This document shows, piece by piece, positions 28,809 to 38,114 of a stretch of 64,000 nt of DNA (position 1 is the stretch's first letter; the number at the start of each line of letters is the position of its first letter). The notes beneath the pieces were generated by a model. It was not told the DNA's origin. It did not search any database and saw only the letters and a list, made by a program, of their open reading frames with translations. Source of the DNA: RYN-230 sp963782185 (GTDB lineage Bacteria > Actinomycetota > Actinomycetes > Streptosporangiales > Streptosporangiaceae); the NCBI GenBank assembly GCA_963782185.1, contig CAWAJB010000019.1:186001-250000 (forward strand). The letters are read 5' to 3'. The position numbers were made by a program, and so were the translations under genes.

Positions 28809-30475
28809 TGAGTAGCGCCCTCGCGGGCTGGCTGCAGCTTGCCCTGCTCGTGGCCGCGCTGGCCGCCTGCTATGTGCCGGTCGGCAACTACATGGCCCAC
28901 ATCTTCACCACCGACAAGCACTGGAAGGTCGAGCGCGGCATCTACAAGGTGATCGGCATCGACCCGAAGGCCGATCAGCGGTGGAGCGCGTACCTGCGCA
29001 GCATGCTCGCGTTCTCCGTGGTCAGCGTGCTGTTCCTGTACGGCCTTGAGCGGCTGCAGCACTACCTGCTGCAGTTCGTCGGGCCGCACATGGCCAACGT
29101 CCCGCCCGCCCTGGCCTGGAACACGGCTGTCTCCTTCACCACCAACACGAACTGGCAGAACTACTCCGGCGAGTCCACCATGACCTACCTGGTCCAGATG
29201 GGCGGCCTCGCGGTGCAGAACTTCCTGTCCGCCGCGGTCGGCATCGTGATCGCCATCGCGCTGGTCCGCGGGTTCATCCGGTCCAGGACCGACAAGCTGG
29301 GCAACTTCTGGGTGGACGTGACCCGGATCACGATCCGGTACCTGATCCCGCTGGCGGTAGTCGGCGGAATCGTCCTGATGGCAGGCGGCGCGATCGACAA
29401 CTTCGCCACCTACCACACGGTGCACACCCTGTCCGGCGCGCACCAGACCATGGTCGGCGGGCCGGTCGCCTCGCAGGAGGTCATCAAGGACGCCGGGAAC
29501 AACGGCGGCGGCTTCTTCAACGCGAACTCCTCGCACAGCTTCGAGAACCCGAACCCGTTCACGAACTTGTTCGAGATCTTCCTGCTGCTGCTCACCGCGT
29601 TCGCGCTGCCGCGGACCTTCGGCAAGATGGTCAAGGACAACCGGCAGGGCTATGCGCTGCTCGCGGTCATGGTGGTCATCTGGCTGGCCGCGGTCGGCGG
29701 TATCAGCTTCTTCGAGGCCCAGGGCGCCGGGATAGCCCCGCAACTCGCGCACGGCGCCATGGAGGGCAAGCAGGTCGCGTTCGGCACGCCCGGCTCGTCG
29801 CTGTTCGCGGCCTCGACCACGACCACCTCGACCGGGTCGGTGAACTCCTTCCATGACTCGTTCACCCCGTTCGGGGGCGGCATCGCCTTGCTCGACATCG
29901 CGCTGGGCGAGATCGCGCCCGGGGGGGTCGGCGCCGGGCTGTACGGCATCCTGGTGCTGGCCATGGTCACGGTGTTCGTGGCCGGGCTGATGGTCGGCCG
30001 GACCCCGGAGTACATCGGCAAGAAGATCCGGCCGGCCGAGATGAAGTACGCGGCCTTGTACTTCCTGACCATTCCGACCATCACCCTCGCCGCGGCCGGG
30101 CTGTCCATCGCCCTGAAGACACCGCAGGCGTCGATCAGCAACCCCGGGCCGCATGGCCTGACCGAGATCATGTACGCGTTCGCGTCCGAGGGGAATAACA
30201 ACGGCTCGGCCTTCGCCGGCCTGACCACGAATACTCCCTGGTACAACACGGTCGGCGGCATCGTGATGCTGATCGGCCGGTTCGCGCCGGAGATCTTCGC
30301 GCTCGGCCTGGCGGGCTCGCTGGCCCGGCAGAGCCCGGTGCCCGCCAGCGCGGGGACGCTGGACACCAGGACGCCGCTGTTCGTCGGCATGCTCGTCGCC
30401 GTCATCCTCATCCTGGTCGGCCTGACCTACTTCCCGGCCCTGGCCCTGGGCCCGTTCGCAGAAGGACTGCACTGA
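28808..30475 (+). CDS. kdpA: KdpA, potassium-binding channel-like subunit
   Basis: 555 residues, intact, about ten membrane helices. The four selectivity-loop regions are visible: SFTTNTNWQNYSGEST, GNNGGGFFNANSSHSFENPN, DSFTPFGGGIALLDI and EGNNNGSAFAGLTT. KdpA takes K+ from outside and passes it into the ATP-driven KdpB. Start and stop overlap kdpF and kdpB by one base each, so the operon is tightly coupled. Length is normal for the family. Confidence 0.96.
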   Translation: MSSALAGWLQLALLVAALAACYVPVGNYMAHIFTTDKHWKVERGIYKVIGIDPKADQRWSAYLRSMLAFSVVSVLFLYGLERLQHYLLQFVGPHMANVPPALAWNTAVSFTTNTNWQNYSGESTMTYLVQMGGLAVQNFLSAAVGIVIAIALVRGFIRSRTDKLGNFWVDVTRITIRYLIPLAVVGGIVLMAGGAIDNFATYHTVHTLSGAHQTMVGGPVASQEVIKDAGNNGGGFFNANSSHSFENPNPFTNLFEIFLLLLTAFALPRTFGKMVKDNRQGYALLAVMVVIWLAAVGGISFFEAQGAGIAPQLAHGAMEGKQVAFGTPGSSLFAASTTTTSTGSVNSFHDSFTPFGGGIALLDIALGEIAPGGVGAGLYGILVLAMVTVFVAGLMVGRTPEYIGKKIRPAEMKYAALYFLTIPTITLAAAGLSIALKTPQASISNPGPHGLTEIMYAFASEGNNNGSAFAGLTTNTPWYNTVGGIVMLIGRFAPEIFALGLAGSLARQSPVPASAGTLDTRTPLFVGMLVAVILILVGLTYFPALALGPFAEGLH

Positions 30476-32596
30476 TGTCTGTAACCACGACACCTGAGGC
30501 CCCGGCAGGCACGGGGCGGACGACAGCCGGCACCGATCGCCGGGTCGGGGGCGGCCTGCTCGACCCCAAGATGCTCTGGCACTCGCTGCCGGACGCGTTC
30601 AAGAAGCTGGACCCGCGGGTCCAGCTCAGGAACCCGGTCATGTTCGTCGTCGAGGTCGGCGCCGCGCTGACCACCGGCACGGCCATCGCCCACTCGTCGG
30701 TCTTCAACTGGACCATCGTCGTCTGGCTCTGGCTCACGGTCGTGTTCGCCAACCTGGCCGAGGCGGTGGCCGAGGGCCGGGGCAAGGCCCAGGCCGAGAC
30801 GCTGCGCCGGACCAAGCGGGAGACCGTGGCCCGGCGGCTGACCGGCTGGCAGCCCGGCCAGTCCGGCACACACGAAGAGGAGGTGCCCGGCACCCAGCTC
30901 ACCCTCGGCGACCACGTGGTCGTCGAGGCGGGCGAGATCATCCCCGGTGACGGGGACGTCGTCGAGGGCGTCGCCTCGGTGGACGAGTCGGCCATCACCG
31001 GCGAGTCCGCCCCGGTCATCCGGGAGTCCGGCGGGGACCGGTCCGCGGTCACCGGCGGCACCCGGGTGCTGTCCGACCGGATCGTCGTGAAGATCACCTC
31101 CAAGCCCGGCGAGACCTTCATCGACCGGATGATCGCCCTGGTCGAGGGCGCGAAGCGGCAGAAGACGCCGAACGAGCTGGCGCTGAACATCCTGCTCGCC
31201 GCGCTGACCGTCATCTTCATGCTCGCGGTGATCACGCTGCAGCCGATGGCGTTCTACTCCAAGGCCCCGCAGACCCTGGTGGTCCTGGTGGCGCTGCTCG
31301 TGGCGCTGATCCCGACCACGATCGGCGCGCTGCTGTCCGCGATCGGCATCGCCGGCATGGACCGGCTGGTCCAGCGGAACGTGCTGGCCATGTCCGGGCG
31401 CGCGGTGGAAGCCGCGGGCGACGTGAACACGCTGCTGCTGGACAAGACCGGCACGATCACCATCGGGAACCGGCAGGCCAGCGAGTTCATCCCGGTCGGC
31501 GGGGTCACCGCCGCCGAGCTGGCCGACGCGGCCCAGCTGTCAGTCCATGGCCGACTACACGCCGGAAGGCCGCTCCATCGTGGTGCTGGCCAAGGACCGC
31601 TACGGCCTGCGCGAGCGGCACGAGGGTGAGCTGCAGGGCGCGGAGTTCGTCGAATTCACCGCGCAGACCAGGATGAGCGGGGTGGACCTGGCCGGCGGCC
31701 GCGAGGTCCGCAAGGGCGCGTCGAGCGCGGTCCGCGAGTGGATCAGGGACGGTGGCGGCACTCCCGCGGCGGAACTGGGCCAGATCGTGGACGGCATCTC
31801 CTCGGCCGGCGGCACCCCCCTGGTCGTCGCCGAAAAGGCCAACGGAACCGCGCGCGCGCTCGGGGTGATCGTCCTCAAGGACATCGTCAAGGAGGGCATC
31901 GCCGAGCGGTTCGCCGAGATGCGCACCATGGGCATCCGGACCGTCATGATCACCGGTGACAACCCGCTGACCGCCAAGGCCATCGCGGACGAGTCCGGCG
32001 TGGACGACTTCCTCGCCGAGGCCACGCCCGAAGACAAGATGGCGCTGATCAAGAAGGAGCAGGAAGGCGGCCACCTGGTCGCGATGACCGGGGACGGCAC
32101 CAACGACGCCCCCGCGCTCGCCCAGGCCGACGTCGGGGTGGCCATGAACACCGGGACGTCCGCGGCCAAGGAGGCCGGGAACATGGTGGACCTGGACTCC
32201 AACCCGACGAAGCTCATCGAGATCGTGGAGATCGGCAAGCAGTTGCTGATCACCCGGGGCGCGCTGACCACGTTCTCCATCACCAACGACGTGGCCAAGT
32301 ACTTCGCGATCATCCCGGCCATGTTCGCCAGCGTGATCCCCGCCCTGGGCAAGCTGAACATCCTGCACCTGCACAGCCCGGACTCGGCGATCACGTCGGC
32401 GATCATCTTCAACGCGCTGATCATCGTCGCGCTGATCCCGCTGGCCCTGCGCGGTGTCCGGTACCGGCCCTCGTCGGCGTCGGCGATGCTCCGCAGGAAC
32501 CTGTGGGTCTACGGCGCAGGCGGCCTCATCGTCCCGTTCATCGGGATCAAGCTCATCGATCTCATCATCATGAACATCCCAGGATTCGGCGGTTGA
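30475..32596 (+). CDS. kdpB: KdpB, P-type ATPase catalytic subunit (one frameshift)
   Basis: About 707 residues once joined. Motifs: AITGESAPV (dephosphorylation loop), LLLDKTGTITIGN with the phosphorylated Asp, TPEDKMALIKK, and AMTGDGTNDAPALAQADVGV (hinge Mg site). Helices and the C-terminal FSITNDVAKYFAIIPAMF are conserved. An extra A near 31541 breaks the frame inside AAQLSSMADYTPEGRS; without it the reading is continuous. Everything else is perfectly conserved, so I regard the break as a sequence error; if real, potassium pumping by this operon is lost. Confidence 0.93.
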
Positions 32597-32603
32597 TCCA
32601 GTC

Positions 32604-33245
32604 ATGAATCGTCTTCCGAGCATTGTCCGGCAGCATCTCGCTGCGCTGCGCGGCCTGCTGCTCTTCACCGTGATCACCGGCATTCTCTACCCGCTGGTCA
32701 TGTTCGGGGTGGCCCAGGGGGCCTTCCACAACCAGGCCAACGGCTCCCTGGTCAGCTACAAGGGCCACGTGGTCGGCTCCAGCCTGCTGTGCCAGGAGTT
32801 CGTGAACGCCAAGGGCGACCCGCTGGTGCAGTACTTCCAGCCCCGGCCGTCCGACGCGACCAGCGGGGCCAAGACCGACTACGGCTGCGACCCCGGCTAC
32901 TCCGCCGCGTCCAACCTGGGCCCCAACAACCCCACGCTGGTGCAGCTGATCAAGCAGCGGCAGAAGGCCTACGCCGCGCTGAACCACGTCAAGGTCTCGC
33001 AGATCCCGCCGGACGCGGTGACCGCGTCCGGGTCGGGCCTGGACCCCTTCATCTCCCCCCAGAACGCCTACCTGCAGGTGAACCGGGTCGCCGCGGCGCG
33101 GCACGCCAGCCCGACCGCGGTCCGGGCCCTGGTCAGCCGGATCGCCGCGGGCCGGACGCTGGGCTTCCTCGGCGAGCCCCGGGTGGACGTCCTGACCCTC
33201 AACATCGCGCTCGACCAGCAGTTCCCGCTGCCGGCCGGGCATTAG
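32604..33245 (+). CDS. kdpC: KdpC subunit of the potassium pump
   Basis: 213 residues from ATG 32604, intact. One N-terminal helix (GLLLFTVITGILYPLVMFGV) and an external domain with QYFQPRPSDATSG, SASNLGPNNPTL and GLDPFISPQNAYLQVNRVA, all KdpC signatures; ISPQNA and VDVLTLNIALDQ close it. Assembles with KdpA and KdpB. A response-regulator gene follows 27 bp later on the same strand. Confidence 0.95.
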   Translation: MNRLPSIVRQHLAALRGLLLFTVITGILYPLVMFGVAQGAFHNQANGSLVSYKGHVVGSSLLCQEFVNAKGDPLVQYFQPRPSDATSGAKTDYGCDPGYSAASNLGPNNPTLVQLIKQRQKAYAALNHVKVSQIPPDAVTASGSGLDPFISPQNAYLQVNRVAAARHASPTAVRALVSRIAAGRTLGFLGEPRVDVLTLNIALDQQFPLPAGH

Positions 33246-33272
33246 GCCCGGCAAGCGGACGGGAGGCGGCAC

Positions 33273-34005
33273 ATGGTCGCGGGCGCGTACCTACCGGATC
33301 AGGACCCGGGCGCGCCCCCGGCCGTGGCCCGGCAGACCATCCTGGTGGTCGAGGACGAGCCGGCCCTGCTGCGGGCGCTGCGGATCAACCTCCGGGCCCG
33401 CGGCTACGAGGCGGTCACGGTGCAGGCCGGCCGTCCCGCCCTGGAAAAAGCGACGCAACGAAAACCAGACGCGGTGATCCTCGACCTGGGGCTCCCCGAC
33501 CTGGACGGCATCGACGCTGATCCGGGAACTGCGGCTGCTCACGTCCGCGCCGGTCATCGTGCTGTCCGGCCGGACCGGGCCGGGTGACAAGATCGGCGCC
33601 CTGGACGCGGGCGCGGACGACTACGTGACCAAGCCCTTCTCCATGGAGGAACTGCTCGCCCGGCTGCGCGCCGCGCTGCGCCGCGACGGCCCGCCGGCGG
33701 CCGCGCGGCCGGTGGCCATCGGGCGCTGCACCATCGACCTGGCCGCGCACCTGGCCACCCGCGACGGCCAGCAGATCCGGCTCACGCCGACCGAGTGGCG
33801 GCTGCTGGAGATCCTCATCCGCCATCCCGGCCAGCTGGTCGCCGGCCGCCGCCTGCTCACCGAGGTGTGGGGGCCGACGTACTCCAGCAGCAGCCACTAC
33901 CTGCGCTTCCACATGGCCGGGCTGCGGCGCAAGCTGGAGGACGACCCGGCCCGGCCCCGTCACCTGCTGACCGAGCCCGGCATGGGCTACCGCTTCCAGC
34001 CCTGA
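33273..34005 (+). CDS. OmpR/KdpE-family response regulator without a partner kinase (frameshifted)
   Basis: About 243 residues from ATG 33273 behind GGGAGG. The receiver shows ILVVEDEPALLRALRI and VILDLGLPDLDGID with the phospho-Asp, then VIVLSGRTGPGDKIGALDAG and YVTKPFSMEELLARLRAAL; the winged-helix DNA-binding domain has LTPTEWRLLEILIRHPGQL and the terminal LLTEPGMGYRFQP. One extra C near 33513 breaks the frame inside DGIDVIRELRLLTSAP. It is the last gene of the kdpFABC operon; no kinase gene follows, and a second KdpE lies at 40736 with KdpD. Either could act on the shared 75-bp elements. Confidence 0.88.
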
Positions 34006-34078
34006 TCACGACAGCGCCCGGGACCCGATGGCCCGCGCCGGGCCGGCGTGCGCCTGCGAACCGGGCTGGCTGACCGGG

Positions 34079-35134
34079 TCAGCCGACGCGGCCGACCCGG
34101 TGCGCCCGGATCAGCAGCACCGCCACCCCGGCTATGGCCACCCCGCCCACGACTATCAGCGCGATCGCCCATCCGGGGATCCCGTTCTCCGGGATCACCG
34201 AGTAGGCGCCCGGGCCGGTGTGCACGATCCTGGCGGCGGGAGCCTTGGGCAGGGTGACCATGCCGGACCAGCGGACCGTCTGGCCCCGGCCGTAGTGGAT
34301 CCGCACGACACAGGGCACGGTCGTGCCCTCCCGCAGAGACCGGGCGTTCACCGCGATCTGCGCGTGGTCACCCGGCAGGATCGTGTTGGTCACCACCCGG
34401 AACGAGTGGCGCCGGCCGGCCGCGGTGCAGGACACCTGGCCGGTCCCGCCGGAGAACGTCTGCCCGGTATCGCGCAGCGCGACATTCAGCCGGGGCATCG
34501 TCCCGATGGCCTGCCCGGAGACGCTGGGGATCTCCAGCCGGTTCCGCATCTGGGACAGGTTCCCGACGGTGACCGCCACGCCCACGGTGACCTGCCGGAT
34601 GATGATGGCCTTGGCCGTCGCCTTGCCGTGCTGGCCGACCTTCACCGCTTTGGGCTTGCTGGCGAGTTCCGCGGTGATGCCCGCCAGGTACTGACGGTGC
34701 GGCGTCCCGGCCGGGACGCGCACGGTGAACTGGATCTTCTCCCGGGTCCCGGGCGCCAGCGTCATCGTCCGCCCGACACCGGCCAGCCAGCAGGACGGGC
34801 CCGAGCAGGGCCCGGACGCCCCGGAGTAGCCGATTCCCCCGTTGGCGGCCGTGACGCCCAGCGACCGGCTGAGCTTCAGCTTCTCGGTCCTATGTCCCAG
34901 GTCGCTGAGGATGACGGTGGCCGTGGCCGACTGCCCTCTGTCCGCGGCCAGGTTGAAGTACGACGCCGCGCGCCCGTCGGGGAGCGGCGCAGGGTTGAGC
35001 CCGAACGACTCGGCCCCGCCGGTCCCGATCGCCCCGCCCGTCCCGGTCACCCCGGCGGCCAGGAGCGGGAACCCGGCCAGCAGCGCCACCAGGCCGGCCG
35101 CGGCCGCCCTGCGCCACCTGAAGCGCCGGCTCAC
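34079..35134 (-). CDS. DUF916-like membrane-anchored cell-wall protein (WxL-locus type)
   Basis: 351 residues. GTG 35134 overlaps the TGA of the upstream gene (GTGA), which fixes the start. A signal/anchor helix (AAAAGLVALLAGFPLLAAGV) precedes an ectodomain with FGLNPAPLPDGRAASYFNLA, GQSATATVILSDLGHRTEKL and IQFTVRVPAGTPHRQYLAGI, resembling the DUF916 fold of WxL-interacting proteins. A C-terminal helix (WAIALIVVGGVAIAGVAVLL) and short basic tail anchor it. Last of three same-strand genes (37764 to 34079). In Firmicutes such proteins hold WxL proteins on peptidoglycan; the same role here is inference. Confidence 0.65.
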   Translation of the reverse strand: MSRRFRWRRAAAAGLVALLAGFPLLAAGVTGTGGAIGTGGAESFGLNPAPLPDGRAASYFNLAADRGQSATATVILSDLGHRTEKLKLSRSLGVTAANGGIGYSGASGPCSGPSCWLAGVGRTMTLAPGTREKIQFTVRVPAGTPHRQYLAGITAELASKPKAVKVGQHGKATAKAIIIRQVTVGVAVTVGNLSQMRNRLEIPSVSGQAIGTMPRLNVALRDTGQTFSGGTGQVSCTAAGRRHSFRVVTNTILPGDHAQIAVNARSLREGTTVPCVVRIHYGRGQTVRWSGMVTLPKAPAARIVHTGPGAYSVIPENGIPGWAIALIVVGGVAIAGVAVLLIRAHRVGRVG

Positions 35135-36918
35135 GGGCCGGACACCAGGGTCAGCGTGAGGGTCGACGTGTATGACCCGGCATAGGCAGAGGCAGGCACC
35201 TGAATCCACCATCCAATCGGATGCGTCGCGCTGGGACCGCCGAGGGCAACCACCCCGGTGCCGGTGCCGGGCGACGCGTCGTAGATCGTGAAGGCATCGG
35301 GCGAGCTGGGTGCGGTATCGATGGCCACGGGATAGGTCGTCGCGTCCACCGGCACTACGCAGGACCCGACGCAGGCCGCGCTGGGCGCGGCGCCGGTGAG
35401 CGAACTCGTGCTCCCGTTGAGCTGGAGGCGGCCCGTGTCCGGCAGGGTGTGCGATCCGCTGCTGAACGTCGTCGCCGTGACCGTCAGGTCCCAGCCCGCT
35501 CCGGATCCGGTGCTGTTATTGACCGTGAGCGTCTGATCCGCCGGCACTTCGTCGACCGCGCTCTGGTCCGTGCCGTTCTCCTCGGCGGCCCAGGCCAGCG
35601 AGCTGGGGGACGCCAGGGTCAGTGTGCCGGGGAAGCTGACTGCCGACGTGGTCCCGGAGTCCACCGGGATGCCCGCATCCATCGTCGTGATGTCCGACGT
35701 GTAACTGCCCGCCGTCGTGGTGTTGGCCAGCCCGCTGATCTCGACCGAGACCGCGGTCCCCCCCACGACCAGCGTCGGCGTGAACGAGTAGGTCAGCGTG
35801 TCCCCCGACAGTGCCACGCTCCCCCCGGCCATCGCCGGCGGCGTGACCGTGCCCACGGCCGGCGACCCGCCGGTCCCGTCCGGCACCGTCATCGTCACCG
35901 AGTCGAGCTCCGACGTGGACGCCGTGGCGAACGTGTACGTGTAGTCCACGTCCGTCCCCCCGGGTGCCGTATCGGACACTGTCCACTCCGGGCTCACCAG
36001 AGTGGTACCGGAAAAGCTGACCGCCGGCGTGGTCCCCGAGTCCACCGGGGTGCCGGCGTCCACCGTCGCGATGTCCGACGTGTAACTGCCCGCCACGGTG
36101 GTATTCGCCAGCCCGGTGATCTCGATCGACACCGCCGTCCCCGCCTCGACGGTGCCCGGCGTGAACGAGTACGTCAGCGTGCCATCCGACAGTGACACTG
36201 TCCCCCCATCCGCCAGCCCCGCTGGCGTGACCGCCCCCACCGCCGGCAACCCGCCCGTCCCCGCGGGCACCGTCATCGTCACCGAATCCAGCGGTGACGA
36301 CGACGCCGTGGTGAACGAGAACGTGTAATCGACCCCCGCCGCCCCCGGCGCCGCCGTCGACACCGACCACCCCGGGCTCACCAGGGCCGTCCCGGAAAAG
36401 CTGACCGCCTGCGTGGTCCCCGAGTCCACCGGCGAGCTCGCATCCACGGTCGTGATGTCCGACGTGTAACTGCCCTCCACCGTGGTGTTCGCCAGCCCGG
36501 TGATCTCGATCGACACCGCGGTCCCCGCGTCGATGGTCCCCGGCGTGAACGAGTAGGTCAGCGTGGTCCCCGACAGTGACACGCTCCCTCCATCCGCCAC
36601 CGCCGGCGGCGTGACCGTGCCCACCGCCGGCAACCCGCCGGTCCCGTCCGGCAGCGTCATCGTCACCGAGTCGAGCTCGGACCTGGACGCGGTGGTGAAC
36701 GTGTAGGTGTAGTCCACTCCCGGTACCCCCGGCGCCGTGTCGGTCACTGCCCATCCCGGGCTCACCAGGCTGCCCGCGAACGCGGGACTGGCGATCCCGG
36801 TGACCAGCACCGTGGTGCTGGCCAGGGCCAGCGCCACGGTGACGGCCAGGCGGCGCGGCCAGGTCGCGGGGTTCCCCCGGTGACGATGAGCCGGCGCCGG
36901 CGGCGCTGGGTACCGCAT
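35131..36918 (-). CDS. Large secreted WxL-like protein with three tandem repeats
   Basis: About 595 residues. ATG 36918 follows GGGGGG; an in-frame ATG at 36951 is the longer alternative. A signal peptide (LAVTVALALASTTVLVTGIA, then SPAFAG) is followed by three repeats of 125-128 residues, each beginning LVSP(G/E)W and containing VDYT(Y/F)(T/S)F, LDSVTMT, TLTYSFTP, ITGLANTT and SYTSDI. The last about 165 residues form a domain shared with the small protein at 37081: LAWAAEENGTDQ, NSTGSGAGWDLTVTATTF, two Cys, GWWIQVPASAYAGSYTSTLT. No membrane anchor, so wall binding through this domain is likely. Overlaps the DUF916-like gene by four bases. Confidence 0.7.
   Translation of the reverse strand: MRYPAPPAPAHRHRGNPATWPRRLAVTVALALASTTVLVTGIASPAFAGSLVSPGWAVTDTAPGVPGVDYTYTFTTASRSELDSVTMTLPDGTGGLPAVGTVTPPAVADGGSVSLSGTTLTYSFTPGTIDAGTAVSIEITGLANTTVEGSYTSDITTVDASSPVDSGTTQAVSFSGTALVSPGWSVSTAAPGAAGVDYTFSFTTASSSPLDSVTMTVPAGTGGLPAVGAVTPAGLADGGTVSLSDGTLTYSFTPGTVEAGTAVSIEITGLANTTVAGSYTSDIATVDAGTPVDSGTTPAVSFSGTTLVSPEWTVSDTAPGGTDVDYTYTFATASTSELDSVTMTVPDGTGGSPAVGTVTPPAMAGGSVALSGDTLTYSFTPTLVVGGTAVSVEISGLANTTTAGSYTSDITTMDAGIPVDSGTTSAVSFPGTLTLASPSSLAWAAEENGTDQSAVDEVPADQTLTVNNSTGSGAGWDLTVTATTFSSGSHTLPDTGRLQLNGSTSSLTGAAPSAACVGSCVVPVDATTYPVAIDTAPSSPDAFTIYDASPGTGTGVVALGGPSATHPIGWWIQVPASAYAGSYTSTLTLTLVSGP
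35626..36768 (-). repeat. Three tandem coding repeats of about 380 bp
   Basis: Units at about 36768-36385, 36384-36001 and 36000-35626 encode the three homologous domains of the large WxL-like protein. Similarity is clear at the DNA level too (for example the shared stretches coding GTAVSIEITGLANTT). This suggests recent duplication or ongoing recombination that could change the copy number of the surface domain. Confidence 0.8.
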
Positions 36919-37080
36919 CGAGCCCCCCGGCCTCCTCACCGACGAATACACTCCGTACTTTCGAGTGACTCATCGTAGTGAAGGCTCGGTGGGCAGGTGA
37001 CGGTATCGCTGGGCGTTTCGCAGAGCCTGGCCCGGGGGTTCCCGGCCAGGCGGGCTGGCCGGGAACCCCCGGTAGAAGGG

Positions 37081-37764
37081 CTATGCCGCTGTTGGCCCCG
37101 AAGCGATCGTGAGCGTGATGGTTGAGACGTAGACGCCGGCCGAGGCGGACGCGGGCACGTTCAGCCACCAGGCCGCCGCATTGCCTTCGCTCGAGGAACC
37201 GATCAGTATGTTCCCCAGGCCGGTGGCCAATGCGGCGTTATAGATGGTGGAGGGGGTCCCATCCGTCGTGAAGTCCACCGGGAAGGTCACGCTGGGGGTC
37301 GGCACGGTGCAGGTGGTCGCCGGGGCACAGGCGCTGCCCGGGGCCGCGCCCGTGGTTTCGTCGGTGGTGCTGCCGTTGAACACCAGCGTTCCGGTGTCCG
37401 TCAGAACCGTCGAGCTGGCGCCGACAGTGAACGGTGTCGCCGCTCCTGTTACGTGCCAGCCCAGACCGCTGCCGGTCGCGTCCTGGACAGAGAAGGACGT
37501 GTCCGTGGTGTCGACCAGCTGCTTGTCCGTACCGTCCAGCGTGGTGGCCCAGGTCTGGACCGCGGGCGCCGCGACGCCCAGCGACCCGCCTGTGACGGTG
37601 GCCGTCCCAGTCATCGTGCAGTTTGCGGCGAACGTCGCCGGGTTGCAGGCGGCCGCCGACGCAGAGCTGGCCGCCATCATGCTGCCACCCACCCCGATCA
37701 CCAGCGCGGACGCCGCCAGCAGGCGGGTACTACGGCGTCTGGTGAGATTTCCTAGATATCTCAT
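37081..37764 (-). CDS. Small secreted WxL-like surface protein
   Basis: 227 residues from ATG 37764. A signal peptide (LLAASALVIGVGGSMMAASS) ends at an Ala-rich site. The mature part is essentially one copy of the C-terminal domain of the large protein: VQTWATTLDGTDKQLV, DATGSGLGWHVTGAATPF, two Cys pairs (ACNPATFAANC, CAPATTC) and AAWWLNVPASASAGVYVSTI. The conserved W with a downstream GTD and the GWHVT motif recall Firmicutes WxL domains. First gene of the three-gene set; its upstream region is shared with the divergent kdpD gene. Confidence 0.7.
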   Translation of the reverse strand: MRYLGNLTRRRSTRLLAASALVIGVGGSMMAASSASAAACNPATFAANCTMTGTATVTGGSLGVAAPAVQTWATTLDGTDKQLVDTTDTSFSVQDATGSGLGWHVTGAATPFTVGASSTVLTDTGTLVFNGSTTDETTGAAPGSACAPATTCTVPTPSVTFPVDFTTDGTPSTIYNAALATGLGNILIGSSSEGNAAAWWLNVPASASAGVYVSTITLTIASGPTAA

Positions 37765-37942
37765 GGCATCGACATCCCCGTCCCATCTGAAGCTACTCTC
37801 CGTTCATCGAACGTAACACGGTGTAGCAGCATCCGGCTAGTTTGACACCTTCCGCCCCTCATTTCCCTGCCGCCACCGGCTTCCCATCGGCCATCCCGCG
37901 CGGGTGCGCCCGCCAGGCGGGGGTCCGGGGGGCGCATGAAGA

Positions 37943-38017
37943 CTGTTAGGAACGGCCGGAGCGGCGCATGATTTGCGCATGGACGGGCCTTTTGGGCGCT
38001 TCCTGGAGGTTCACTGA
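37943..38017 (+). promoter_or_regulatory. 75-bp kdp control element, copy 2 (candidate KdpE operator)
   Basis: Starts CTGTTAGGAAC and ends CACTGA; gapless relative of 28394-28468. CGCATG occurs at 37965 and 37976, again 11 bp apart and at the same offsets as the second and third copies upstream of kdpF. It lies about 100 bp before the kdpD ATG in the 350-bp gap between the divergent WxL-like and kdpD genes, so may govern either or both. No other feature is seen in this gap. Confidence 0.6.
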
Positions 38018-38114
38018 GACCCCGGAGCCCGCCTCCGGCTTCGAGCCCGGGCCACAGTGTGCTGGTGAGTGGGCACACTGGGAGTGGGGTTCGTTGAAGA
38101 GAAGGAACGGGACC

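Noticed and set aside
28769..30493. Long antisense open frame over kdpA
   Set aside because: Composition follows the third-codon GC bias of kdpA; no motifs, and kdpA is unmistakable.
31500..31580. Programmed frameshift in kdpB
   Set aside because: No slippery heptamer or structure is evident and similar breaks occur in many unrelated genes.
31505..32683. Long antisense open frame over kdpB
   Set aside because: Shadow of a conserved P-type ATPase; Asp/Gly/Val-rich with no domain.
37968..38114. N-terminal extension of KdpD
   Set aside because: It would run through the conserved 75-bp control element; ATG 38115 matches the family start.
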